A stretch of 64,000 nucleotides of DNA, taken from contig CAZVQS010000001.1 of assembly GCA_964629635.1 (NCBI GenBank), forward strand, positions 62,001 through 126,000, written 5' to 3'. Below, in pieces: positions 51,882 to 59,400 of the stretch (the stretch's first letter is position 1; each line of letters starts with the position of its first letter). Source of the stretch: YC2-FULL-38-9 sp964629635. GTDB taxonomy: Bacteria; Patescibacteriota; Microgenomatia; UBA1406; GWC2-37-13. The notes beneath the pieces are model-generated. The model was not told where the DNA came from. It did no database searches and worked only from the letters and a program-made list of their open reading frames with translations. The position numbers were made by a program, and so were the translations under genes.

Positions 51882-52649
51882 ATGGCGACCAAACTGCTCG
51901 GCGAATTCACCCTGCCGACGGACACGAGAAAGGAAGTCCTAGAGAAAATTAAAAAGTACCTTGCTAACCCCAGGGGATTTTTCCATATAGTCTCCCTTAA
52001 CCCGGAGAATATCGTGGTTGCGCTTCAAAACAGGACATTTAAAAAGGCCGTCAGATCGGCCCGTATGACTATCATTGATGGAGTTGGGATTGATATGGCG
52101 GCCCGATTGCTTCATATCCAGGCTGGAGAGCGCTACCCGGGTGTTGACCTTATGAACAACCTTATAAGTCTTGCGGGCAGAATGCGCTTTCGGGTGCTTC
52201 TAATTGGGGGTAAAGGAAAATTGGCAGAACAGCTTGCTAAGTGCTACTCCCGAAGCTATCCTAAGGCCAAATTCCTTGGCATTTCCGGCATCAGGAATAT
52301 CAAAAAACCCACCCGGGAGGAAGAAAAAGAAATATTTCGTATAGTGCGCGTCCTGAAACCCCAAATAGTGTTTGCGGCATTCGGTTCCCCCTACCAGGAA
52401 GTATGGCTCGACAAGCATAAAGGACGGTTTACCGGACGGGTATGTATGGGTGTCGGCGGCTCGTTTGATTACTTAAGCGGAGCGATAAAACGCCCTTCCC
52501 CTATTATCCGCCGCCTCGGCCTCGAATGGCTGGCGCGTCTCATCGGGCAGCCGTGGCGCATACGGCGACAGGTAAGGTTGCTTATTTTCATGTACTTTGT
52601 TATAAAACAGCAAATACATGAAACACTCGAGATCCCGCAGTCTTCCTGA
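51882..52649 (+). CDS. WecG/TagA/CpsF family glycosyltransferase (GT26)
   Basis: 255 residues. The GT26 hallmarks are in order: HIVSLNPENIVVA, TIIDGVGIDMAARLL (catalytic Asp region), ERYPGVDLM, VLLIGGKG, VFAAFGSPYQEVWLD, GVGGSFDYLSGAIKR and the C-terminal membrane-binding stretch RRLGLEWLARLIGQPWRIRR. These enzymes add N-acetylmannosamine(uronic acid) or similar sugar to a polyprenyl-diphosphate-linked GlcNAc, the second step of wall teichoic acid or enterobacterial antigen-like glycans. It implies an undecaprenyl-linked envelope glycan. The next gene overlaps its end by 32 nt. Confidence 0.9.
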   Translation: MATKLLGEFTLPTDTRKEVLEKIKKYLANPRGFFHIVSLNPENIVVALQNRTFKKAVRSARMTIIDGVGIDMAARLLHIQAGERYPGVDLMNNLISLAGRMRFRVLLIGGKGKLAEQLAKCYSRSYPKAKFLGISGIRNIKKPTREEEKEIFRIVRVLKPQIVFAAFGSPYQEVWLDKHKGRFTGRVCMGVGGSFDYLSGAIKRPSPIIRRLGLEWLARLIGQPWRIRRQVRLLIFMYFVIKQQIHETLEIPQSS

Positions 52650-53598
52650 GCTGGCGATCAATACTATATCCTATTTCAATTTCTTCGGGTTTCCACCTTC
52701 TTTTGAGGAAATTTACGCCTATTTTCCCGTAAAAACCACACGGGCTGCGCTCGCGCGCATCTTGAACCGGCTGCGCTCGGGAAAAAAGCTGAAAAAAGCG
52801 GAGATTGCGTTACAGCCGGGCCTGTTTTACTCCGATATCCTGTCCGAAACCGGAAGTTTACACATCTTAGAGCTTCAAAACAAGCTAAAAGGTAAAGGCG
52901 ACATGCGCGCCCGCGAAACGGAAAATAGCGCCCTATATACTCTCCCCCAGTATAGTATCTTCTTCAGAAACAGACTGTCAAGACAATCTATATCAAGACG
53001 CAAACTGAAAAGAGCCTTACCCTTCCTGAAAATCCTTGCTCTCCCTCCGTTTATACGGATGATCGGGATATCCGGTTCCCTGTCAATGCTCAACTGCCGG
53101 AAAACCGATGACGTGGACATTTTTGTCGTTACATCCAAGAATCTCCTTTTCACCGCCCGGTTCTGGACGATCCTGCTTGCGGTCCTCATGCGCAAACGGC
53201 AGGGGCCGGATTCCGTCTGCCTAAATCTTTTTATGACTGAAACGGATATGGCAGCCCCCCTTGAAAAGCGTACCGCCTACGTGGCACATGAAATTCTCCA
53301 AATGAAACCGGTGTTTTCGAAAAACAACACGTACGGACGCTTTATCACATCGAACGCATGGATATACCGGTTTTTTCCGAATGCCCGGCGCCTGTACCAT
53401 GCCAAACGGCTCCACGCGCGCCGGCACGGGGGTGCCGGACAGCTTGTCACTTTGTTTCTGCAGCCTTTCGAGTACCTGCTGCGCCTCGCTGAGCTTGCGG
53501 TCATCGCAAAAAACAAAACGGGGTTCTTCATATCGCGCAACCAGCTGTGGCTCTTCCGGAAGGATTTTGAACCCAACCTGAAAGATGTGATGAAATAA
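52618..53598 (+). CDS. Nucleotidyltransferase-like protein with N-terminal helical domain
   Basis: 326 residues. The first 110 residues look like a winged-helix region (SFEEIYAYFPVKTTRAALARILNRL). In the middle IGISGSLSMLNCRKTDDVDIFVV carries the G-S and D-x-D pattern of the nucleotidyltransferase superfamily (DVD near residue 170), suggesting transfer of NMP to a protein, RNA or small molecule. The remainder is helical and basic. No match to CCA-adding or MNT families is obvious. It overlaps the GT26 gene by 32 nt and is probably co-translated, so a role in envelope glycan metabolism or its regulation is possible. Confidence 0.65.
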   Translation: MKHSRSRSLPELAINTISYFNFFGFPPSFEEIYAYFPVKTTRAALARILNRLRSGKKLKKAEIALQPGLFYSDILSETGSLHILELQNKLKGKGDMRARETENSALYTLPQYSIFFRNRLSRQSISRRKLKRALPFLKILALPPFIRMIGISGSLSMLNCRKTDDVDIFVVTSKNLLFTARFWTILLAVLMRKRQGPDSVCLNLFMTETDMAAPLEKRTAYVAHEILQMKPVFSKNNTYGRFITSNAWIYRFFPNARRLYHAKRLHARRHGGAGQLVTLFLQPFEYLLRLAELAVIAKNKTGFFISRNQLWLFRKDFEPNLKDVMK

Positions 53599-53612
53599 GG
53601 CTGCAGAACCAA

Positions 53613-54485
53613 TCAGGCAAAATCTTCCGGGCCGTATGCGGGCGGATCCTGACTTATCCGGAGATGATATGCAAGCGAAGTATCGGTCGTATCCACAAAC
53701 CAATTGACCTCATCTCCTCCTTTGAGATCAGCGAGGACCGCATTGAGTTCCCCCGCCTTATCCATATGTTTTCCGCGTCCGGTCAAATGGTCAACGATAT
53801 TACTCGGATAAATCACGTTACGGAATTTTCCCCAATAGGCAAGGCTCTTGAGATACCGCGCCCATGCCGGATCGGTGAAACTCGCGTACGTCACCGCGAG
53901 ATTATCTTCCGCCGCCAGCCGTTTCAACGCGGGGAAATGGCGCTTTATGGTCTTCAAAACGGCGCCGGGAATGTTCGGGAGAGATACAAGCCGGGAGTAA
54001 TCGGAACGTTCGGCCATCCATTCGATCACGCGGGGCACGGCCGACAACAGCCTACGGCGCACTTCAGGATGCTTCTCATCACGCAGGACCGACAGATATA
54101 CCGGCAGCGAATCGATGCCGTGAAGCCGGTCAAATGTCTCCTCCATGCTAGCGCTTTTTGCTATGCTGCGGACAAATGCACGTCCCAGCAGCACTACCTC
54201 AGGCATGACGTCGGTACAGATAATCCCGCGCGGACTTCTCCCCTCCGGAAACAGATCCATCATCGCAAACACATTGCCAACCCCCACTCCGGCAATATAG
54301 CCGTTCGGCGCTTGCGGGGAACTGCGCACGTGCGCTGCGCGGACCGGATCAAGGAATTCATTCGTCGTAAGCATGGCCAGCATGTTTCCCGCACGGTCCT
54401 GCTCGGAAAACACGGGAGGAAGCCGGTACGGGGCATTCTTGAGGCGGCTGCTCAACCCGTACATGGGGAAGTACGTTTCGGTCAT
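53613..54485 (-). CDS. Hypothetical protein with possible Rossmann/methyltransferase motif
   Basis: 290 residues from MTETYF. AGVGVGNVFAMMDLFPEG followed by GIICTDVMPEVV has the Gly-x-Gly-x-Gly plus acidic-strand-end pattern of SAM-binding folds, and KFRNVIYPSNIVDHLTG later could be the motif IV-like region, but the family is not recognised and the assignment is tentative. No signal or membrane segment. The start is set by a TATAAT (minus strand, 54492-54497) exactly 6 nt before the ATG; a TTG seven codons upstream would lie before the transcript start. Confidence 0.55.
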   Translation of the reverse strand: MTETYFPMYGLSSRLKNAPYRLPPVFSEQDRAGNMLAMLTTNEFLDPVRAAHVRSSPQAPNGYIAGVGVGNVFAMMDLFPEGRSPRGIICTDVMPEVVLLGRAFVRSIAKSASMEETFDRLHGIDSLPVYLSVLRDEKHPEVRRRLLSAVPRVIEWMAERSDYSRLVSLPNIPGAVLKTIKRHFPALKRLAAEDNLAVTYASFTDPAWARYLKSLAYWGKFRNVIYPSNIVDHLTGRGKHMDKAGELNAVLADLKGGDEVNWFVDTTDTSLAYHLRISQDPPAYGPEDFA

Positions 54486-54491
54486 AGCAGA

Positions 54492-54497
54492 ATTATA
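54492..54497 (-). promoter_or_regulatory. -10 box of the 290-residue protein gene
   Basis: TATAAT on the minus strand, 6 nt before the ATG: textbook spacing for initiation at the A of the start codon. Confidence 0.6.
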
Positions 54498-54553
54498 TAA
54501 CGGCAAGGCTCCGAATCAAAGGATATCGCTCCAGTGGTATGACGGATCTTATT

Positions 54554-54562
54554 TGCTATAAT
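54554..54562 (+). promoter_or_regulatory. Extended -10 promoter of tRNA-Leu
   Basis: TG-C-TATAAT, about 34 nt upstream of the mature tRNA 5' end. Confidence 0.65.
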
Positions 54563-54596
54563 GAGAAAACTGGACACACTGTTCAGATGAACGCAA

Positions 54597-54679
54597 GCCG
54601 GAGTGTTGGAATGGCAGACAAGCACGCTTCAGAAGCGTGTGCTCGCAAGGGCGTGGAGGTTCAACTCCTCTCTCCGGCA
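54597..54679 (+). tRNA. tRNA-Leu (anticodon CAG)
   Basis: Class II tRNA with acceptor GCCGGAG/CTCCGGC, anticodon stem CACGC/GCGTG, loop TTCAGAA (CAG reads CUG), a long variable arm (TGCTCGCAAGGGCG) and T-loop GTTCAACTC. The discriminator is A and CCA is not encoded. Confidence 0.93.
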
Positions 54680-54711
54680 CCTACCCCGTACCTATTTTCT
54701 TCTTCCCCCGT

Positions 54712-54740
54712 TTGACAACTGCCCGATAAAACCGTACCAT
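54712..54740 (+). promoter_or_regulatory. Promoter of the small Cys/Gly-rich protein gene
   Basis: TTGACA (54712-54717), 17-nt spacer, TACCAT (54735-54740); leader of about 23 nt. Confidence 0.6.
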
Positions 54741-54769
54741 GGTGGTAGTTAGCAAATTTATACGCTTCC

Positions 54770-55288
54770 ATGAAAAAAGTACAAAAAAAAGCTTCCCGAT
54801 TCGATATACGCTCCATCGATCCCAAGCTGGCCGCCCCTCTCCTGTCGGGATTTCTCATCCTTGGAGTGCTAGTATATGCTTCAAATACGACGGTGTCCCG
54901 CAATAGCCGCGCTTATGAACAGGATTCCTGCACGCCCGGACAGACAAGCGACCAAGGCTGCGCTGCCCACGGATGCGAGCAGGGAACGAGAAGAGTCTGC
55001 ACATGCCTTGCCGACAAAGACTGGTCCTGCCAATGCCAGACTGACAACAGCTGCGGCGGCGGTGGAGGCGGCACAGGTGGAGGCGGTGGAGGAGGCACAG
55101 GTGGGGGCGGCACGGGAGGAACGGGAAGACCACCGGCAGATACAAAGGTAACCAGCACACAGAAAGCCTGCTATGACAAAAACTGCAGGCCTAAATTCTG
55201 CTTCAAGCACCCGATCGAGGAAGCGCTTGCCGCCTGGGGAAGAGCCCCTGAGAGGTGCCGGCAATGCGTGCGGGACTGCCTTAAATAA
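54770..55288 (+). CDS. Small exported Cys/Gly-rich protein
   Basis: 172 residues. One membrane segment (LSGFLILGVLVYASNTTV) with SRNSRAYEQ after it, then a cluster of Cys (CTPGQTSDQGCAAHGCEQ, CTCLADKDWSCQCQ), a Gly/Thr linker of about 30 residues, and a second Cys cluster near the C-terminus (CYDKNCRPKFC, CRQCVRDC). Layout and composition match the large Cys-rich repeat protein at 23-26 kb, on a smaller scale, so it may be a disulfide-stabilised surface component. No known domain. It sits between two tRNA genes with its own promoter. Confidence 0.65.
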   Translation: MKKVQKKASRFDIRSIDPKLAAPLLSGFLILGVLVYASNTTVSRNSRAYEQDSCTPGQTSDQGCAAHGCEQGTRRVCTCLADKDWSCQCQTDNSCGGGGGGTGGGGGGGTGGGGTGGTGRPPADTKVTSTQKACYDKNCRPKFCFKHPIEEALAAWGRAPERCRQCVRDCLK

Positions 55289-55314
55289 CCCTGTATAAAA
55301 AAGGCTCCATGAGG

Positions 55315-55320
55315 TACAAT
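55315..55320 (+). promoter_or_regulatory. -10 box of tRNA-Ser
   Basis: TACAAT, 13 nt before the mature 5' end of the tRNA. Confidence 0.5.
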
Positions 55321-55333
55321 TACTGATGTTTCA

Positions 55334-55419
55334 GGAGAGTTGGCTGAGTGGCCCAAAGCGAGGGGTTGCTAACCCCTTGAGCCGAAAGGCTCGCGCAGGT
55401 TCAAATCCTGCACTCTCCG
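55334..55419 (+). tRNA. tRNA-Ser (anticodon GCT)
   Basis: Class II tRNA: acceptor GGAGAGT/ACTCTCC, anticodon loop TTGCTAA (GCT reads AGC/AGU), long variable arm, T-arm GCAGG-TTCAAAT-CCTGC, discriminator G. CCA is not encoded. Confidence 0.93.
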
Positions 55420-55460
55420 CCTTCGCTCGCCGAAGCGGGCTACGGCGGACGCAGTCCGCT
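55420..55460 (+). repeat. Hairpin cluster after tRNA-Ser
   Basis: CTTCG/CGAAG (55421-55425 with 55431-55435) and GCGGAC/GTCCGC (55445-55450 with 55454-55459) form two small hairpins; AAGCGG and CCGCTT can pair alternatively. No U-run follows. It may assist 3' processing or termination, or be a dispersed element. Confidence 0.45.
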
Positions 55461-55529
55461 TAATCCTATTCGCGCAGGTGAGTTTTTGTCTTATACGGGC
55501 GTTTATGCGTAATGACCACAGGAGCGCGT

Positions 55530-55871
55530 TCAATCCTCAAGAAGATCTTCCTCAATCGCCAGATGCTTTTCGCTTTTGGGGGCGAAGGGAAGCTTGCGCA
55601 GGATATGTTCTATCTGGCGGCCGGTCTGGCGGTATTTGAGCCAGCCCGCATAACAGCCTCCAACCGCACCGATAATGAGTACCCAACCCATGCTGTGCAG
55701 TACCGGAGCTTCAAACAGTTTGATGACCGTGATCCCTCCGATCATGAACGTGAAACAGGTACGAAGAACCGAAAGGAAGGTGCGCTCGTTGGCAAGCGCC
55801 GTACGTTCGATCGCGAGTGCTTCGCGTGCGATGAGATCGGTCCGGTTGAGCGTGGGACTTACGTCAATCAT
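55530..55871 (-). CDS. DUF202 (YidH-type) membrane protein
   Basis: 113 residues. ALAIERTALANERTFLSVLRT is the DUF202 signature of repeated E-R-T motifs, followed by two membrane helices (FTFMIGGITVIKLF and GWVLIIGAVGGCYAGWL) and an acidic tail. The family is widespread and functionally uncharacterised. TGG-TATCAT on the minus strand (55878-55886) ends 6 nt before the ATG, again a leaderless arrangement. Confidence 0.88.
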   Translation of the reverse strand: MIDVSPTLNRTDLIAREALAIERTALANERTFLSVLRTCFTFMIGGITVIKLFEAPVLHSMGWVLIIGAVGGCYAGWLKYRQTGRQIEHILRKLPFAPKSEKHLAIEEDLLED

Positions 55872-55959
55872 TCTTCCATGATACCAGACGAATGTAAAAA
55901 AAATTTCGTTGAATTGTCGTTAGTATTAAACCCGGACGTAAGTTTTTGAGATTCACTCA

Positions 55960-56340
55960 TCAATCCCCTCTCCGCTCAAGCGAGCGGATTATTTTTTCCA
56001 CTTCCCGGTCATTGATCCGGTGATACCTCCCCCGGTGGGACAGAAGCGCGCCGGAAAAGGTCTTGGGGATATGCATGAGCTCATGGATGATTGTCTTTAT
56101 TTTTTCACGTTCGCTTAATTTATCAAAGCGCTTTGCAACAACTTCAATGATGTAGTTCGGCTCGATGCCAGCGACTTCATGGAAAAGGGGTGCCATCCCC
56201 CAGATGCGGGCATACGCGCGGGTTTTCGCGTCGAAGGAACGGATGCAGTGCACCCGCTCCGTCTTCACATGCGCAAATCCGAGCTTGTCCACGAGAAGCT
56301 CAACCGTCCGCTTGATTTCGGGAGCCGAAACGTACTTCAT
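55960..56340 (-). CDS. Putative zinc metallopeptidase
   Basis: 126 residues. TIIHELMHIPKTFSGALLSH holds the HExxH zinc motif with further histidines 12-17 residues on (LSHRGRYHR), as in small phage-type/archaeal putative metallopeptidases. No signal peptide or membrane segment, so it is cytoplasmic. Compact size and the N-terminal KRTVELLVDKLGF are consistent with that family; substrate unknown. A TGG-TATAGT box (56349-56357 on the minus strand) lies 8 nt before the ATG. Confidence 0.75.
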   Translation of the reverse strand: MKYVSAPEIKRTVELLVDKLGFAHVKTERVHCIRSFDAKTRAYARIWGMAPLFHEVAGIEPNYIIEVVAKRFDKLSEREKIKTIIHELMHIPKTFSGALLSHRGRYHRINDREVEKIIRSLERRGD

Positions 56341-56400
56341 ATCCTGTAACTATACCAGAACATCGGTGATCCGGCTTTGCCTACGCAGGGGTTTTACCCA

Positions 56401-56430
56401 TTGACAAGCTTATCCGTTTCTTATTATATT
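56401..56430 (+). promoter_or_regulatory. Promoter of the giant surface protein
   Basis: TTGACA (56401-56406), 18-nt spacer, TATATT (56425-56430); TATTAT at 56422 is an alternative -10. Transcription should begin near 56437, before all candidate start codons. Confidence 0.6.
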
Positions 56431-56495
56431 GATGTATACGGTCAAACAATAGATGAACTGGTGATCAATTTTTTAGTACGGATATAAGAACGCAT

Positions 56496-59400
56496 ATTGC
56501 CCGGACAAAATTCAGGAAAAACCTTTCGGCCGCGCTCGTCATAACCGCAGCGGCCTTTTTTTTCCTGTCCTCCGCGTTCGCGCCTGCAGTTACAGCCCAG
56601 ACCACGACCGTCAAACCCGACTTCCTCTATAAATTCTGGAGCTATTGGTCCGATGTCACAACAGACGGCGCGTATCTGTACGTCACCAACTCCGCATATT
56701 CGCAGATAGACAAATACTCAACTGCAGGCGTACACCAGACTTCAAACTGGGGAGGCTACGGAACAGCAGTCGGAAAACTGAAACAGCCGATGGGCATATC
56801 CCGGGTTGGAACGACGCTTTATGTGGCGGATACCGGCAACCACCGGATCCAGCGGTTTGATACATCAACGGGCGCGCTGGTCGGCCCGCCATACGCATGG
56901 GGAACTTACGGAGCAGGCGAAGGCCAGTTCAACGAACCGCAGGGGGTCGCTGTCGACGCCAACGAAGCATACCTGTTTGTCGCTGATACGAAAAACAACC
57001 GCATACAGGCCATAAACATTACGACCGGTGCCGTCGCCTCGGTGGCAGGCACGCTCGGATCCGGTACCAACCAGTTCAGCTCACCCAAAGGCATCGCGGT
57101 CATCGGAACCGCAGCCCCGTACCGGGTATTTGTGGCGGACACGGGAAACAACCGCGTTGTCGAATACACATTCAATCCCTCGCTCGCAAGAGGCATCCGC
57201 TTTTCCCAGGCCGGAGTAATGGGAAGCTATGGCAACAGTCTCGACAACACCTTCAACCAGCCGAACAAAATCCATATCGACAGCAACCAGAACATCTTCG
57301 TGACGGATACAACGAACCGCATCCAGAAGTACGATAACGGCCGCAACTTCCTCAAACAATGGAGCGTACAGAGCAGCAGGGGTACAACCGGAATCACTAC
57401 CTGGACCGATACCGTGTATGTGATTGAACCGTACCATCAGATTGACGAGTATGCATACGACTCCCTGTCGGACCTGTATACTTTCAGCTCGTCTTTCTCC
57501 CATGAATCCAACCAGCCGGTTGACGTGGCGATTGATCTTTCCGGGAATATATACATAAATAATGCGACGACCAACACGGTGCAGAAATTCAACTCGACCT
57601 GGGTTCCCCAGGCGGAATGGGCGGGAAACGGTTCGCCTTTCAGCGGCGCGCTCGGCATCGGCGTCAACACGGGCGGCGAAGTGTGCGTGGCGGACACGGG
57701 CAACAACCGCATCCAGCGGTTCCAGACGAACGGCACCTACATGTCAACCCTGCCCGTGCCTTCCGTCACCCCCTACTCCTTCGGAGGACCGAAAGACGTG
57801 GCAAACGAATCAACGGGAAAAATGTACGTTGCCGATACAAACAACAACCGCATCCTCAAATACAAATCGGACAACACGTTTGACTGGGCGATCGGACTCC
57901 CCACTCCCGTTGTTGTAGTGGATCCGGGGACGCCGACTCCGGTCGCACCGACCGGACCGTACTTCCTCAATCCCTACGGCATCACCGTCGATTCACAGAA
58001 CAAAATATATGTCGCGGACTCCGGACACCACCGCATCCTCAAATTCGACGCGAACGGCCTGGTACCAACCATGGGCGCCGCAGCATGGGGCGAATACGGA
58101 TCAGCCGATGACCGGCCGATCCCCCAGTTTGACAACCCCCAGGGCATGGCGATCGAAGAAACCGGAACGCTCGGGGAATATTTCATATATGTGGCGGATA
58201 CCGGCAACAACCGCATCCAGCGGTTTGATCAGGACGGCAACAAAACTCCGGAAACGGACGTGTGGGGCGTATACGGCACAGAAGACGGACAGTTCAATGA
58301 ACCGCGCAATATTGCGCTTGACTCTTCAAATCGCATTTATGTAAGCGAGGTGCAGAACCGGCGCGTGCAGGTATTCGGAGACGCGGACGAGAGCGCGGGG
58401 CTGACCGTTGTTGAAACCGGAGCCACCGCAGTAACCGAGGACGGGTCCGTATATGATTCCTACAGCGTGAAACTGAATTCCCAGCCGAGCGCGAACGTTT
58501 CGGTAAATATCGTTTCCTCAGATTCCGCGCAGCTTGACGTTTCCTCATCCACCCTCACCTTCACCCCCTACAACTGGAATGTCGCGCAGGTGGTTACCGT
58601 CATTCCGGTCCATGACTTTGTAGACCGCTCGACCACCCAGTCGCTCATGCTCACTCACACGAGCGTATCCGCCGACCCCAACTACCACAGCAACGGCGAA
58701 GTGCTTGCTACCGTAAACGTGACGTATACGGATACGGACACCGCCGGAGCGACATTTTCCAAAACCACCTTTAATGTGGATGAGGACGGCACGACCGACA
58801 CCTATACCCTGAGACTCAATTCCAAGCCGACCGCAAACGTGGTGGTAACGATCACGAGCGCGGACGGCCAAACGCTCTCCGACGGCTCCGATCCCCTGGC
58901 CGTCACCTTTACCCCCGAAACCTGGAATGTCGATGAGGATATTATCGTATCGGCCGTTCACGACTATGTTGCAAACGGCAGCCGCGAATCCTATTTCACC
59001 TATGACGCGGCGTCGACGGATCTGGTATATGACGCATTTGTCTTCCCCACCACAATCTATGCCAACATCACAGACACGACCGATGTCGCGGGAGTAACCT
59101 TAAGTGCCCCGACAATCGCTCTGACTGAGGGCGGAACCGCCCGGACTTATACGGTTGTCCTGAACAGCAAGCCGGCGGGCGACGTCGTTATCACCCCGGC
59201 AACCGCCTCGGGAACCACCGACCTTTCCATCGTTCCTGAAAACCTCACGTTCACGCCGGATACATACAATATCGTCCAAACCGTGACCGTAACTGCGCCG
59301 AATGACCATATCGTGAACACCTCATCCCCCCGGAACGTGGACATATCGCACACTGCCGGCTCCACGGATCCGGATTATGGATTAACCGTTCCCTATACCG

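Noticed and set aside
55421..55460. Intrinsic terminator after tRNA-Ser
   Set aside because: Hairpins exist but there is no U-run, so the call was left as a hairpin cluster.
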